Below, piece by piece: positions 41,992 to 54,468 of a stretch of DNA of 64,000 bases. The DNA is taken from the NCBI GenBank assembly GCA_021397835.1, contig JAJFZO010000882.1, forward strand, positions 3,662,501 to 3,726,500, written 5' to 3'. Both the position numbers and the translations under genes were made by a program. Below the pieces are notes generated by a model. It was given only the letters and a program-made list of their open reading frames with translations, had not been told where the DNA came from and did not search any database. This stretch comes from Moringa oleifera. Taxonomy: Eukaryota; Streptophyta; Magnoliopsida; Brassicales; Moringaceae. Numbering within the stretch: the first letter of the stretch is position 1; every line of letters begins with the position of its first letter.

Positions 41992-44357
41992 ATGGCTTCG
42001 TTTTCTCCACTAACATCATCGCCACAACCAAATCTCACCCGCCCAACAAAGCTCCACCCTGCCGTGCCATCGAAACTCTCTCTTTCATTCTTCAGACCAA
42101 CAACTACGACTACAACGACAAATCCACTTTACAGTTTGGGTTCTAAGCTCACATTTTCCCATCTCAAGTTAAGCCACGGAGACTCCTGTACAAGGCTAAG
42201 ACCCTTCGCAGTCGCGGCAGAGGAGACGACGTCGGTGGACCCGACTTCGGGGGCGGCCAGGAGGCTGTACGTTGGCAACATTCCCAGGACTGTGAACAAC
42301 GAGGAGCTTACCAGAATTGTTCAAGAGCATGGTGCCGTTGAAAAAGCTGAGGTATTCTGCCTTTCTTATCAGACTTTTTTCCTTTAGTTTTCTTTTTATT
42401 ATAATTTTGTAACAATTTGTAGGCTGTTTTCTGATTAGTATGGTTTATGCACATTTAGAATTTTCTCTGCTGCTTTGTTTAATTAATTTTTTTATTTAGT
42501 TTGCTCGATTGTGTGCATTGACATGAATTAGGTATTTTTTTCCTTCGCACATACAAACCAAATGGTTCTGTTATTTCTTTTGCCTGTTCTCGAGAAATCT
42601 TTCCAACTTTACGACCTGATTCAGTAAATTAATTTCCGACGTTACACTGTCCAGAAGATCTTTGCAGTGCTTAGAAGCAAGTTTCTACTCGAGATGCTGC
42701 TGTGTAGGAAAATTTCATGTTCTTAAGAAATCATGATATGTAGGATGTTAGAAGAAGCCTATCATCAATTTTGACCACCATATACATGATTCTGTAAAAT
42801 ATTTATGAGTCATCATTATCAGCTGTGACCATACTTTCTTTGTGCTATTTGCCACCCATTACTAATAGGAAAACATCTCAGCTGTTGTCTGAAATGGGAT
42901 TTTCACAAGCATTCTGGTGGCAGCAGAAGGTTTGCTTCGAAAAAAGAAGCGGAATAAAATTTTAAAAAAATTTAAAAATTAAACTTTAGAGGAATAATTT
43001 GATAAATTATATTGAACTCCCTCTAATCATTACAATAAGTCTTTAAATAGTGCAATAAAGTAAATTAAGAATAGAAAACCTAAGGAGAATAAGAAAGAAG
43101 TGAATTAGACTAAGAATGGAGACCTAAAAAGAATAGAAAACTGATTTAGACTAGAAAAATAAATTAAAATGGATATCTAATCAAAGTAGGACACTCATGT
43201 TGGTGTGTACTATATCACATTCTTACAAAACTAGCTTTCATTTTCTTTGCTTCTTTCCCCTCTTAGTCAACCTGCACCTTTCTTTATCCAGTGGTGAAGG
43301 TAACTGTGATTGCAGATGCTGTCCTTGTAGCTCAGTGGGTGACGGTTTTTAGTTTGAACAATTTTGCTAGCTAGGATGGTGCTTGGCAATGAATTAATTG
43401 TAATAGTGGATTACATAATAGATCAAAAGTTATATAGTGGGTATAAAATTGTCGATGGAAATCCGTTTAAAGGGAGATTGTTAAGAAAGATGGGAGGGAA
43501 GGAGAAAAAAAGGTGTATTTGCATTATCTGCATCCACTGTTTTCCCCATTTATGTGAATGTTTTGAGTAACTGAGTGAACCTTGTTCTGGTGTTTCATTT
43601 ACAGGTGATGTATGATAAGTATTCTGGAAGAAGTCGCCGATTTGCATTTGTGACTATGAAAACTGTTGAGGATGCAAATGCAGCGATAGAGAAACTGAAT
43701 GGAACTGTATGCTTCAATTATCCTTTCTCCCCCAACAACTCCAACAGGACATAATATCACAGCTGAAGTTCATCTGCTTCATTCATTTCATGAAGTGTTG
43801 ATTAGTTCCATTTTTTCTCTTCTTGCAGGAAATTGGAGGACGGGAGATCAAGGTGAACATCACAGAGAAACCTCTGCCATCACTTGACTTATCTTTCCTT
43901 CAGGCTGAGGATTCCCAATTCATTGATAGCCCCCACAAAGTTTATGTTGGAAATCTTGCGAAGACAGTAACCACTGATACACTGAAGAAGTTTTTCTCTG
44001 AGAAGGGAAAGGTTCTTAGCGCAAAGGTTTCACGGGTCCCTGGGACATCAAAATCCACTGGGTTCGGCTTTGTTACGTTCTCTTCAGAAGAGGATGTTGA
44101 AACTGCTATCACATCTTTTAACAATTCCGTAAGTTGCCTGCTTTCATGATTGATAGGCTACAAGCTTTAAGCAAACTCCCATATGCAAAAGAGTATACTT
44201 AGCTGCACTCTTATGCATTTAACTTTCAGAGTTCGTAACATTACCTTTCACTTTCCTACTTTTGCTTCTTTTCTTCTTCTTCTTTGCCAGTCCTCTGACA
44301 CTTTTTAGCTCACTGCAGTTGCTGGAAGGACAGGAGATTCGTGTAAACAAGGCATAG
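41992..44357 (+). CDS. PSRP2: Plastid-specific ribosomal protein 2 (PSRP2), two RRMs
   Basis: Chloroplast RNA-binding protein associated with the 30S ribosomal subunit (family knowledge). Exons: 41992-42351, 43605-43706, 43829-44128, 44319-44357; GT-AG introns, all phase 0, 801 nt, 266 aa. Residues 1-73 form a Ser/Thr/Pro-rich chloroplast transit peptide. RRM1 has RNP2 LYVGNI (92-97) and RNP1 RRFAFVTM (131-138). RRM2 has RNP2 VYVGNL (192-197) and RNP1 TGFGFVTF (231-238). The protein ends shortly after RRM2 with 'EIRVNKA'. The frame is open for 70 codons upstream of the chosen ATG, but that part is a low-complexity (CT)n leader. The chosen start, MASFSP, gives the expected transit peptide. A paralogous cpRNP is less likely because the acidic domain typical of those is missing. 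Confidence 0.92.
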
Positions 44358-45500
44358 CAAGGCTGCCTGGTAGAGCCACAGGCTCTTGGAGAGTGATTGA
44401 CAATGTATCCATTTAAACTGTAAAATAGGACAGTCTGTTCTAATGAGATGCAAAATACACTGAATTTAACTGTTTTAGTTAATTGTATAATTCCAAGCTC
44501 ATTGATTTTGTTGTATCACAAGGCTTGCTTTTGCTTCATTCATGTGGTCATGAATTAGAGATCAAGATTTGTTAATGTTATGTGCATTTAGTTAATCTAT
44601 AGTCTATAGTCTTTATTCATGAATGAAATTTAGGCTGTGATTGACATCTTAGCCGAGTGATTAATTCATGTAAGCCTGTTAATTATCTTTGTCATTGTAA
44701 CCAAAGTAATATAATGTGCGGTGTTATATTTAATATGAATAAAGAGATCATGAAGATGGAAAGTATCAAAATGGGTTGAATTCGGGTGTTCTTTCTTATT
44801 TCTTTTTGATATATTTTGATATATTTTTAAATTCTTGGCATATTTTATGAAAATAATAATAACTTTGTTTTATTTAAAAATATTTCTAATGATATACGAA
44901 AAGAATAATATTAAAAAAATTCACAATACATTACTGTATTATTAGTTATATCATATTATAAAAAAGTTTTAATTATATCATATTATATATTAACAACATA
45001 TAACAATATAAGTGTATTAATTTTATAATTTAAATATCACATTAAAATTTAAAATTTTAATAAATATTATTAAATGACTATGAATTTAAATTTCAAAATT
45101 ACAAATTAAATAACAGATATTTTTACATATAAATATTTAAAAATCATGTACAAAATAAAAATTTATCAGCTTAAAATCTAAAATTTTCTAGACAAAAGTT
45201 ATTATCAAATAAAAATTCAAAATTAAAATATTTATATAAATATAAACAAAAAATGGTTAAGATTAAAATTTCCTCATTAAATTTAAAATTTGAAATTACT
45301 AAATTAAATTTTATAAAATCTAAATCATAAGAATATTAATATTTTTGAAATATAACTTAAAATGTACATAAATATCATGTAAGGTGGATGTTTTAAAAAT
45401 ATCATATATTTTTATAATGTTTAATTAGATTTTGTCTAATCTTCCCCACCAAACCATGAAATTAGTGTTCCCCACAAAATTAGTAAATGGACTTGTGCAT
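44358..45500. other. PSRP2 3' flank and AT-rich intergenic DNA
   Basis: The 3' UTR of PSRP2 probably ends within the first 300 bases. Positions 44,780-45,420 are very AT-rich with no gene or recognisable repeat. Confidence 0.55.
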
Positions 45501-45843
45501 TACCCAGGTAAATTGGTTCGACCGTTAGTCTCTCGGCCGCAACCAGACAACCCTCGCCGCACCGTTTCATGACTGTTCGTATTTCAAGGAGAAAATTCTT
45601 AAATGTCTATTTTGAGGGGTATTCTCGTGAATTCATCAATAGAATACCCGTTACTATTTTCCTTTCGCGCCACTTCTCGTTTCCCGCGCCACCACTACCC
45701 ATTTTACTCGGTTCAATTTATTGCCAAACCCTAATTCTTTTCCCTCATATCTGTGGATTTCTCCTAACCCTCTCTCTTTCAGCAAATCTCTCTCTCTGTT
45801 AGGTTATATATTGTATATAATAAATTATATATCTATTGTGATT

Positions 45844-45874
<31 letters not shown>

Positions 45875-45938
45875 AAGGAGAAGAAGAAGCCGACCAAGAT
45901 CAAGAAGAAAAAGAGAAGAGCGGAAAACAAAGAAAAGA
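45501..45938 (+). promoter_or_regulatory. SYN3 promoter and leader: two E2F sites, telo-box, (GAA)n
   Basis: Two perfect matches to the E2F consensus TTTSSCGC lie at 45,663-45,670 (TTTCGCGC) and 45,680-45,687 (TTTCCCGC). A telo-box AAACCCTAA follows at 45,726-45,734. A (GAA)n tract at about 45,846-45,890 lies in the leader, 50-90 bases before the ATG. Paired E2F sites upstream of a cohesin gene fit S-phase transcription (inference from the motif). Confidence 0.75.
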
Positions 45939-48900
45939 ATGTTTTATTCGCAGACGTTTTTGGCTCGAAAGGGGCCATTGGGGACGGTCTGGTGCGCCGC
46001 TCATCTACAGCATAGGTTGAAGAAGTCTCACTATACCTCCACCGATATCCCCTCTACTGTTGGTCTGTCACTCACTTCCCCTTCCCCTCCTCTTCTCTGT
46101 CTCTTCAGCCAATTTTGTTCCTTTCAAGATTCTGCTTTCCGTGTTTCCTACATTTTTGAATGCTAATTCTGTCTCTTCTCTTTTAATCGTTGACCCATTT
46201 GGATGATTCCTTCTATGTTCCTTTTTTAGTGTTTGATTTTCGTTTTTTCTGGCTTGAAATGTGGACATAGTCAGTCTAACTTGAATTTTAGCTCCATTTT
46301 TCTATTTTCCCTAATTGTGAAAAGCAATTTTTTTTTAATTATTGACCCTATTTGCTGGTCCTAAATTTATCTGAATTTTCTTGTTATGATAAAGTTGTCT
46401 GATCTTGTTTACATATTTTTGTCACAGATTTCTTGTTTCTTTTTGTGTTGATTTTGTGTTTATCTCCTTCCAGAATTTTGTTACTTTCTTTGCATTGTGT
46501 GGTTATTGATTGTTCTCTAAACTGGTCTGCCCTTCAGTGCTAACTCTAATTTTCATGAAAATATCTTAACTGTTTAAAAGCGTTTGATTTTTATTACTGA
46601 CCCAATTATCTGCTGCTCTAGATTTTGTGCTTCCTTTTACGGAGTAGATGAGGGATTGTATTGTGCGTCTATTTTCTGTTGGGTACTGGCCTTAGAAATG
46701 AAGGAAAGTTTGTTTGTTATTGCTGTTTTTGGATGTTATAGGTCATGTCATTGCGCTCATTTATTTTTTCTTGCAATGGACTATGTCTTGGAATGGTGAT
46801 ACAGAAGTTCACTGGAATGAGATACTTCCATTCAGATTTATGTTGCATTGATCTTCTTGTTTATAACTTGATACTATTAATTTTAATGTTTTGAATTTAT
46901 TGTAATATCCTTTGAAGGTACATAACTTTAATTGTCCAATACATTTCATTTTTTAGAATTGGAAGAACCTTAGCATTTTGTTTAAAAGATTGGTAGTGTT
47001 AATGGTAATTATTTTGAGTTGTGTATTGGTTGATACTTCATACTTTTCTGTTTATTGTTTCTTACCCTTGAAGATTTACATATACTCACTTTTCGCTTTG
47101 TACAAATTTGTCATGTTTCTCTTGTCCTTTGTCTGAAACACAATAAGGTCATTGTCTCTTCAGATCTTATCATGTGCCCAGAGGTACCGATTGCATTGAG
47201 AATGTCTGGCCACCTGCTACTAGGGGTTGTTCGTATATATTCAAAGAAAGTTGATTACCTGTACCAAGATTGTAATGTTGTCCTGACTGGGTTGAGGAAG
47301 GCTTTTGCTTCGATTGAACTTAACTTGCAGGAGGATGCAAGACAAGCACCAGTTGAATCTGTGACTTTGCCGGAGACATTAAACTTGGAGGCCTTCAATT
47401 TTGATGATGACTTAGATGATGGGTAAATCTTTGTTTTAAGTCTTCTTTTGTCTGCAAAATCTTGTGACCTTTGTGATAACATGAGATTGTTGTTCTCAGG
47501 GGTTTGAATAGTCATCTCAAGAGTCAGGAAGACATTACACTCACAGGTTTTTGCCAGTTCTAGTTATTTTCTTTCTCTGCCTATACTTTGTGTATGTGTG
47601 TTTATATAGCCAAATAGTACACTTCACATGTATCTTTACTACTTCGCAGATCAAATTCCTATTGAAGGAGATCCTTATGTTATTATAACTTTTGATGAGG
47701 TCAGCCTTTTTCTCCCTTTTTCTTTGATAATATAATTTTCCATTATCTCTTTGGCGTTTATTTGTTTCAAATGTAGGGTTCTGGAGTTGCATATTTACGG
47801 TAGAAACTTGTAATTTCTGCAGGATATCATGGACCCGTCACATCCTTCAGAGGTTCCTGATTCAGGGATCAGACCGATGGATGTGGAGTATGTTTTTAAT
47901 TGCTTTAACATCTTGCTGTGACTTAATTTTCTTGTAAGTTAACTAATTTCAGATCGGGTAGCATTGTAATATCTGTCATTCTATTTAAATTCCAGCAACC
48001 TTCCTACATCAGGTGATGCTGATCCAAACAATCAGATGGAAGAACCAAATGTTACACTGGCTGTTCAAGATCCTGGGCGAGGCAGTCAGCCAGAGGTGCC
48101 TACCATGGCTGTGGATACTGATCTGGATAATCAGAGTGTACTACCTGATTCAAACCTTAAAGACTGGTATTCTGGCCCAAGCAACCTGACTGAAGCACTT
48201 AATATCGACAGTTCTCCTCAAAATCTTCCTGAGGTTGAAACTATGCGTGATGCTGTTCCGGATTTAAGCCCTGGAAATCTTCCTACACTTTGTCCAGACC
48301 GTGCAAATAATACAAGTGAACCAATTCGTCTCCAAGCTTCAAATGAGAAGGAAAATCAATCTCCGGTTTTGGAGGATGTGTTAGCTTCCGGAGGAGAGTC
48401 CTTACTGTTTCAGCAGCGTTCAGAACCACCAGCTTCTACTGCTTCTCAAGACGCTCTTGAGATCTTTGATACACGTGTTTCATTTGGTTAGTTTATATAA
48501 TATATTATCAGCTTTTGTATGTGTTGGATGCTGTTAAGTTCCATTGTTTTTTCTTTCTTTTTTTTTTTTTTGCATTTTAAGTTTTTTGTTTATGTTTCCT
48601 ATATTTACCAGGGCATTCATCACCTGCTCTGGCTGTTCGATCCACTCCACCTGTACAGAGACCAGTGCCGAGGCCACGGAAGAGGAAGCTCTTTGATAAG
48701 TCTACAGTGTTGAGTAATAGGTATGGTTGGTCAAGCACTCAAATTTGGAGTTTCTCCCCCCTTTTCATACCAGTTACTTAACATATTGATATTGATAGAT
48801 TTATGAAGCAAGCTCTCCAAGATTCAACTGACCTATTACGGGTGAAGAGGAATGCCCCTCATTCTGCCCTGGGAGTATGGAAGCTGAACAATAGTGTAAG

Positions 48901-50835
48901 AAAGGAAAAAATATTTAGTGAGCCCCTACTAACCGGTGAGTGGATATGTTTTGTTGTGCCTCACCTCCTTGTGTCTTTTTTTTTTTTCCCCAGCTTGAGG
49001 TGTTCATTTGAGGAATGTGGGTCTGTATCTGCAGGGTTTTCTGCTGATCTATCTAATATTTTTAGAAAGGACTATATCTCTACAAGACACCATTTGACTG
49101 TCCCAGAAGAAGCTATCCTGGAACCTATGGTTGCACAATCTCCTACTGCTGCCACTGAAGCTACTTCTGAACCCAGGGTTGAGCAATCTAATCCCATTGC
49201 TGAAGCTAACCAAGAGCCTACTGCACAATCCCCTGTGCAGTTGCCTGAAAATGATATGGAAATTGAAATTCTTCGAGATAACCAAGGGGAAGCTGTCAAT
49301 CATACTTTGCCTGAAGTCATGCCTTCTGTGGCAAGGTCCATATCTTCTCCAGCTAGGTCCCTGCCTTCGCCTTTTAGAACAGATGTCTTCACTCCTTCCT
49401 CAATGAACAGTTTTGGAGAAGGGTCTTTACCTCAGGCTGAAGCTAGCGGGACAGGAGTGATGCCCACACCAGATTTTACAGTATCCACTGCGCCTTACGG
49501 ATCTGAGATTGAAACACCTAGGACATATGAGCAACTGGGTGTTGAGAGCACTGGTCTTTCAAATATTGCTGAGTCAGGAGTAAGCTCTTGTACTTTTTGT
49601 CTTACAGAACTTTTTTCTCCTTCAAATATCTTCATGACTGATACTTCAGTGAAATTTTCTTTCACCTATGGGGCATGATGCTGATTGAGCACAATGCTAT
49701 TGGTTCATTTTGCTGGGTAGCGTTTGAGGTGGTTGACTTATGGGTGGGTAGCCTTGAAATTGAGGAGGTTCTGCCTGAGTAGTATTATTTAATATGTCTA
49801 CTTAATATAGTTTCTAGGTGATATACTGCGATTGAGATGTGTACATCATTGTTCTTTTTCTGAATACCTACACATATCTACCAGTCTTTCAGTTATTTAC
49901 ATAGATGTGATGGTTTCCATGTCTCTATTGTCCATGCTAACTTGATTCTGATCTGTATTAATAGGACCTTCATTTTCTGGAGGCTGAGTACAATACACCG
50001 GCAGGTAAAGCTGAGTAATCCCTTGATTGTCTCCAGTTCGGATATTCTGTAAATTCTGGTTGAATGATGATAGATCTATCAATCTGATGTTTCGGTATGA
50101 TGTTTTATGCTATGTTGCAGGTTCTGAGGCTAGTCAGGGAGTTGATTCGTTGTCTGTGAGAACCAGGCACTGCATCTTCTCCTTTGATTAAATAAAACTT
50201 TGATCCAAAGAATCTTATCATTTATCACCTCCTGACCTTTGAATTACTTTCTTGCTACTTTGTGCAGGGCTGTGGCTCAGTATTTCAAGAACCAGTCTGG
50301 AGATCTAAGTTTGAACAAGATCTTGGAAGGGAAGACAAGAAAAATTTGTGCTCGAATGTTCTATGAAACACTGGTAACTTTCTTCAACATTTTAATGCAT
50401 TACTGTTTGTCAGATAAATTATGCTAGACTTTGACAAAAAGAGGAAAAAATTTAAGGAGTGAGATGTTAACGAGTGTGAGATGTTCCATTTTGCAGCATG
50501 TCTTTATGAGTTTAATGTTTGTATGTGCATGGTTTTGGATAAATAATTCATTATTGGTTTATCTCTCTTATAATCCAACTTGGCAAGTATTTGATGGTTC
50601 ATGGTTCATCAACGCTAGTTTTTATTGTGTGAACTAAGTTTGTGTGTCAGCACTCTTAACGACATGGTTTCTTTGTAAAGAAGTCAAATATATTGATCTT
50701 GAGAGTTAATGGATTGACCTTGCTGGTCAACTATAGGTTCTGAAGAGTTATGGACTAGTTGATGTACAGCAAGAGCAACCTTATGGTGATATTACTTTGA
50801 AGTTGACTTCTATGCTCTCAAAGGCACATATATGA
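45939..50835 (+). CDS. SYN3: Cohesin kleisin subunit, RAD21/SCC1 family, SYN3-like, 13 exons
   Basis: Closes the SMC1-SMC3 cohesin ring; Arabidopsis SYN3 (RAD21.2) is an essential, nucleolus-enriched member (family knowledge). Exons: 45939-46062, 47164-47422, 47500-47546, 47650-47699, 47823-47887, 47996-48486, 48612-48720, 48799-48935, 49035-49579, 49965-50004, 50121-50166, 50268-50373, 50737-50835; 2,118 nt, 705 aa. The N-terminal SMC3-binding domain (MFYSQTFLARKGPLGTVW onward, residues 1-110) and C-terminal winged helix (about 650-705, 'GDLSLNKILEGKTRKICARM') are conserved. The middle is acidic and Ser/Pro-rich, with the segment 'LPEVETMRDAVPDLSP' that I associate with SYN3. Length matches SYN3 better than SYN2 or SYN4. 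Intron 11 has a GC donor (CAG|GCACTG at 50,167); all others are GT-AG. Confidence 0.92.
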
Positions 50836-51693
50836 GATCATAAGTTGGGTGACCTGCTTGGTGGTTTTAATGTATATAGGTAAGAATACCTGCAACTGTT
50901 GAGCACAAATGTTGTTTCTCTTTTTAAAAGGTATTTGTGATAATATTTTGTTTATGAAAATGCTGTTGAATTAGCAAGTGACAGGACAGAAGAAAGGAGT
51001 AGTTCTTTGTACAGCACAGGAGATGCAAATTTTGAAGCTCACAGCCCCTATGCATAACCAGTGTCACTAGGATCGACACAGAACACATCGTGTCATGGAA
51101 GAAGATTGTCTCAAGGCAGATACTTTTTGACGTGTCTATAGAGATACATGGTCCTGATGTCACTCACATCTTATCTACCTACCGCACAGAGCAGTTCCAA
51201 GCTCTAGTAATTAACAAACTTTTCTAACTTTGCTCTTATGTAATATAGGTTGAATCCTTTAAGAGAATTTGCTTAGCTCCCTTGTGTTTTCCTGGCCAAT
51301 TTTTTTTCTCTCCAGCTTTTCTGTTCCTAGATATGTTACAAAGATCTAACATAAGCATATTCAAAGTTTGTTCTTGTGTAATATAGGTTGAATCCTTTCA
51401 GAGAATTTGCTTAGCTCCCTTGTGTTTTGCTTGCCAATTTTGTTCTCTCCAGCTTTTCTGTTCCTAGATATGTTACAAAGATCTAACATAAGCATATTCA
51501 TTTGATGGTAATTGGTACATTTTATGTCAGAATCCAAGTATAATCAAGTAAACTTCAACTCTGGAAATATACTGATTGCTAATGACTTTTATTTCACTGG
51601 TTAAGTCCCAATGACATTGACTTGCCTGAGGCAAAACATTTGGGTAGTCTTATTGTACATGAGATTCTCAACAATCAAAGAGATCAGAGAAGC
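50836..51693. other. Convergent 3' flanks of SYN3 and Clot
   Basis: Holds the 3' UTRs of two convergent genes and a 138-bp tandem duplication (51,229-51,500). No other gene seen. Confidence 0.6.
51229..51500. repeat. Two-copy tandem duplication, period 138 bp
   Basis: The block with 'gtaatataggttgaatcctt' near its start and 'acataagcatattca' at its end occurs at about 51,229-51,362 and again at 51,367-51,500, with only a handful of differences. The copies are recent compared with the rest of the region. Confidence 0.93.
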
Positions 51694-53232
51694 TTATTTG
51701 CCAGAAACAAGGGCATCAATTTTGTGGTCAATGTTAGCTTCATAGTCCTCAAGCCGACCCTTAATTGCATCATTCTCCCAGGAAACCAGTGTGGGAACTC
51801 CTGTGAGCTTGAACCTTGGGTCTACTCTCAATGGGTGCTGGGGGTTCCTCCATGTAGGCCTATCACCAACATAAGCTCGTAGAAGGGCCACATCATCCGA
51901 TGAGGCTTCTAGTTTTTTGTATATCACAGGCTCAGCTCTCACACAATCTGGAAAAAAGAATAATGAAAACATAGTTAAGAGAATGAGACTTTAAAACATT
52001 CATCACAAATCGTCTGGAGGAACACAACGCAGCAAAGCAAGGGTGAACCAAACTGTTACCTTTGGCTAATGAAAAGAAAGATGATACTTCATTATTTAAG
52101 TATCAATGCCTACTAGTGGCAAGAAGGTATTCTTTCACATGCAAGTCCTCTGCGTCAGTTATTTCAACATTCAAAACATTACATATCATGTAATGGCAAA
52201 CATGAAACTGGAAAAGCAACTCATTGCTTGCAATTTTATAAGCATTTTCATGACATTAATTGATAATAACATGAAGCCTTTTAGCTGATACATTCACTCT
52301 TTGGAGATCACAGGGCTTAACATGAGCTATGTAACCACACATCCACTCTGGTTTTGTAAGCCTACTCTACATGAAACTTATTCCCCCAAACTCAATTTAA
52401 GAAAGCATTCTACCGAACTTTAAGGATCAAATTTCCTTTTGCCCTTCCCCCCTCACCATAAAACTTAAAGGTAAAGCTCTGAAAGCATGAATAAGCTGAA
52501 CTCCTTACTCAATTTTCACTGAATATCTTCACAATTATGCTCCTCAAACTCATGCTTCACAAGACTCCCCAATAGGCTTTTCAATCAGCAAGAAGTGTTT
52601 TCCTCTGTTTTCTTTTATGTGACGCTTCCTTTTCCAATTTTCCCTGTCCTTCGGTAAGTAAGGACAGAAACCCAATACTGATTGCCTTAGTCTCATGGTT
52701 ACCAATGCACACAGAATCTCAAAGGAACACCATCCAGAAAATTGGAAGTTTTAAGCTCTGAAAGCAACAGCCTTTAAAACTTTAATTAAAAACTGGAACT
52801 CAAAATTGCACAAAATTCATTACTCTCACATCAGTAAGAAAATCCACCAATACCCAGAAAACAGAAAGAAAAAAGATACCACTAGACACTAATAGCATTC
52901 TATCACAGAATCGAAAAACCCATCGGACACAAGAGAAACGAAATAACTAAATCTAACAACGATTCTTACAACAGACAGCCTAATTTCCATTTTCATTGAT
53001 TGAATACCAAGAAGAAACCAGTTTCTTTTTTCATATATACGTATATGAGTATATGAATAGAAGATCATGCGTAATCTACATCCTTACCAGGGCACCAACT
53101 CAGACCAGTTGAAGGGTCTTTGTCGGCTAAGAAGAGGATGAGATTGGCTTTGTTTTTGGGTGCATCTGATAGAAATTGCTCGAATACAGTGTCGAAGCTC
53201 GCAATGGTTGCATCCAACAACTTCAGAGGCAT
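51694..53232 (-). CDS. Thioredoxin-like protein Clot (TXNDC17 family), two exons
   Basis: Small cytosolic disulfide reductase with a WCxxC active site (family knowledge). Exons: 53232-53088 and 51947-51694; GT-AG intron of 1,140 bp; 399 nt, 132 aa, against about 134 in Arabidopsis Clot. The active site W46-C47-P48-D49-C50 is formed across the splice junction. Conserved segments are 'NLILFLADKDPSTGLSWCP', 'CVRAEPVIYKKLE', 'GDRPTWRNPQHPLRVDPRFK' and 'LTGVPTLVSWE'. The chosen start (MPLKLLDAT) aligns with the family start. The frame stays open for 60 codons upstream, to ATGs at 53,410-53,412 and 53,407-53,409; that extension looks like leader sequence and does not resemble a clear transit peptide. 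Confidence 0.93.
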
Positions 53233-53996
53233 CTTGGCACAATCTACAAGGCAACTTAGGGAAGCTGAAGAAGCTTTGCTATTGGGGAAGATGAAAAGGG
53301 GAGCCTCCGAGGCTGATTTTATAGCGTACCAAGAGTTGGAAATATCCCTAGTGCGCTTACACAGTGAGTGATATTCGCGGGTATGTGAACCCATCCTGAA
53401 GTGGGCCATCATTAGGCATCAGCAACAAAATTAGGCCACAGGAGAAAAATGGGTCAACAAAAAGTTGAGATTTTTCTCTCTCATTTGTTTAATTTACCTT
53501 CTTTTCTGGACGACCACATGGTCATTTAAGTTCCTTTTCCCCACTTGATCCAAGCAGCAGTGGAAATGACAGCCTCCAAAAAGAAAAAAAAAAACCAAAA
53601 ACAAATATCAGGTAGTGCAAAAGCTGAATTGATTCTCAGAACTATACTTATCACACAGATAAAGACACAAATGGCTACTTAAGCATATGGTGTGGCTTGA
53701 ATCATGGGTTTGGCATAGAATTTGCTTCAAGATTTGGACTAAGAGCATCTTGCAAGTGGAGAGGGGGATAGTGAATTCCCCTTGTCGGATTCTTTCTCAC
53801 TCCCTTCTCTTATTTGACATCTTTCACTCTCTGTAGTAATTTTATATCAAAATAGGCATTGTGAAGCAAAATAAACAAGCACACGGCCGTTACTAGAAAG
53901 ATCAAAACTTTATTCCATCATGATCGATTTCTTAATAAGTAGAAGAATTACATAGATGGCGAGGTGTATCATTGGCTGGAAAGCTGTAGGTTGACA
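53233..53996. other. Clot 5' region and spacer before the peptide-gene cluster
   Basis: Contains the Clot leader and promoter. No further gene seen. Confidence 0.5.
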
Positions 53997-54382
53997 TTAA
54001 CATTGGTGCAAGCACACACAAAGCGTAAAGCTGTTGCATGTGCCGTAAGCATTTTTGCCCTCAGGATCATATTTTTTGATACATTCGTAAGTACAGTAAT
54101 AATCGTAGCAGAATTGCAGGGGCATTTGTTCTATGCAGAAACGCTGCTGTGCCATGATCTCTTCACTTCCTGTCAACTCATCAAAACATAATATGAAGCC
54201 TCTATTATCATTTAGAACATAAAGCTAATTAAACTAGGGGAAACAAAGGTGGCCATGACTCCATGATTTATTTTTTTTTTTGGGAGCTGATCCAAGGCCA
54301 AATCAAAATAACCAAAGAAAATGCAGTTACCCGCGAGAAACAGAAGAAGCAAAAGGGTGGTGAAGATATGAATTCTCTCCAT
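53997..54382 (-). CDS. Defensin-like secreted peptide 1 (eight Cys), two exons
   Basis: Exons 54382-54331 and 54169-53997; GT-AG intron; 74 aa. Exon 1 encodes a signal peptide (MERIHIFTTLLLLLFLAG). Exon 2 encodes a mature peptide with eight cysteines spaced C-x8-C-x4-C-x3-C-x14-C-x5-C-x-C-x3-C. The CxxxC and CxC pairs and the intron inside the signal-peptide region are typical of plant cysteine-stabilised alpha-beta (defensin-like) genes. Cysteine spacing equals that of the copies at 57.8 and 63.5 kb, although the sequence between cysteines is quite different, so this is the most diverged member. The glycine near Cys5 that is usual in defensins is kept (YGTC). Function unknown: antimicrobial or signalling. 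TATAAATA lies at 54,461-54,468 on the coding strand. Confidence 0.88.
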
Positions 54383-54460
54383 GATTTTGAATGAATTCGT
54401 CTTTGCGTCTTCAAGAACTTCTAGCTTGAGTTGGTCTGCTTCCAGAATTAAAGTTGGCAC

Positions 54461-54468
54461 TATTTATA
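54461..54468 (-). promoter_or_regulatory. TATA box of defensin-like gene 1
   Basis: The coding strand reads TATAAATAGTGCCA, about 80 bases before the ATG. A related 'CATAAATAGTG' or 'CATAAACAGTGCCA' element precedes the copies at 58.15 and 63.83 kb. Confidence 0.7.

Noticed and set aside
43325..43375. tRNA-like segment 'tagctcagtgggtgacgg' in PSRP2 intron 1
   Set aside because: It resembles a D-arm, but no acceptor stem, anticodon arm or GTTCGA T-loop follows at the right distance.
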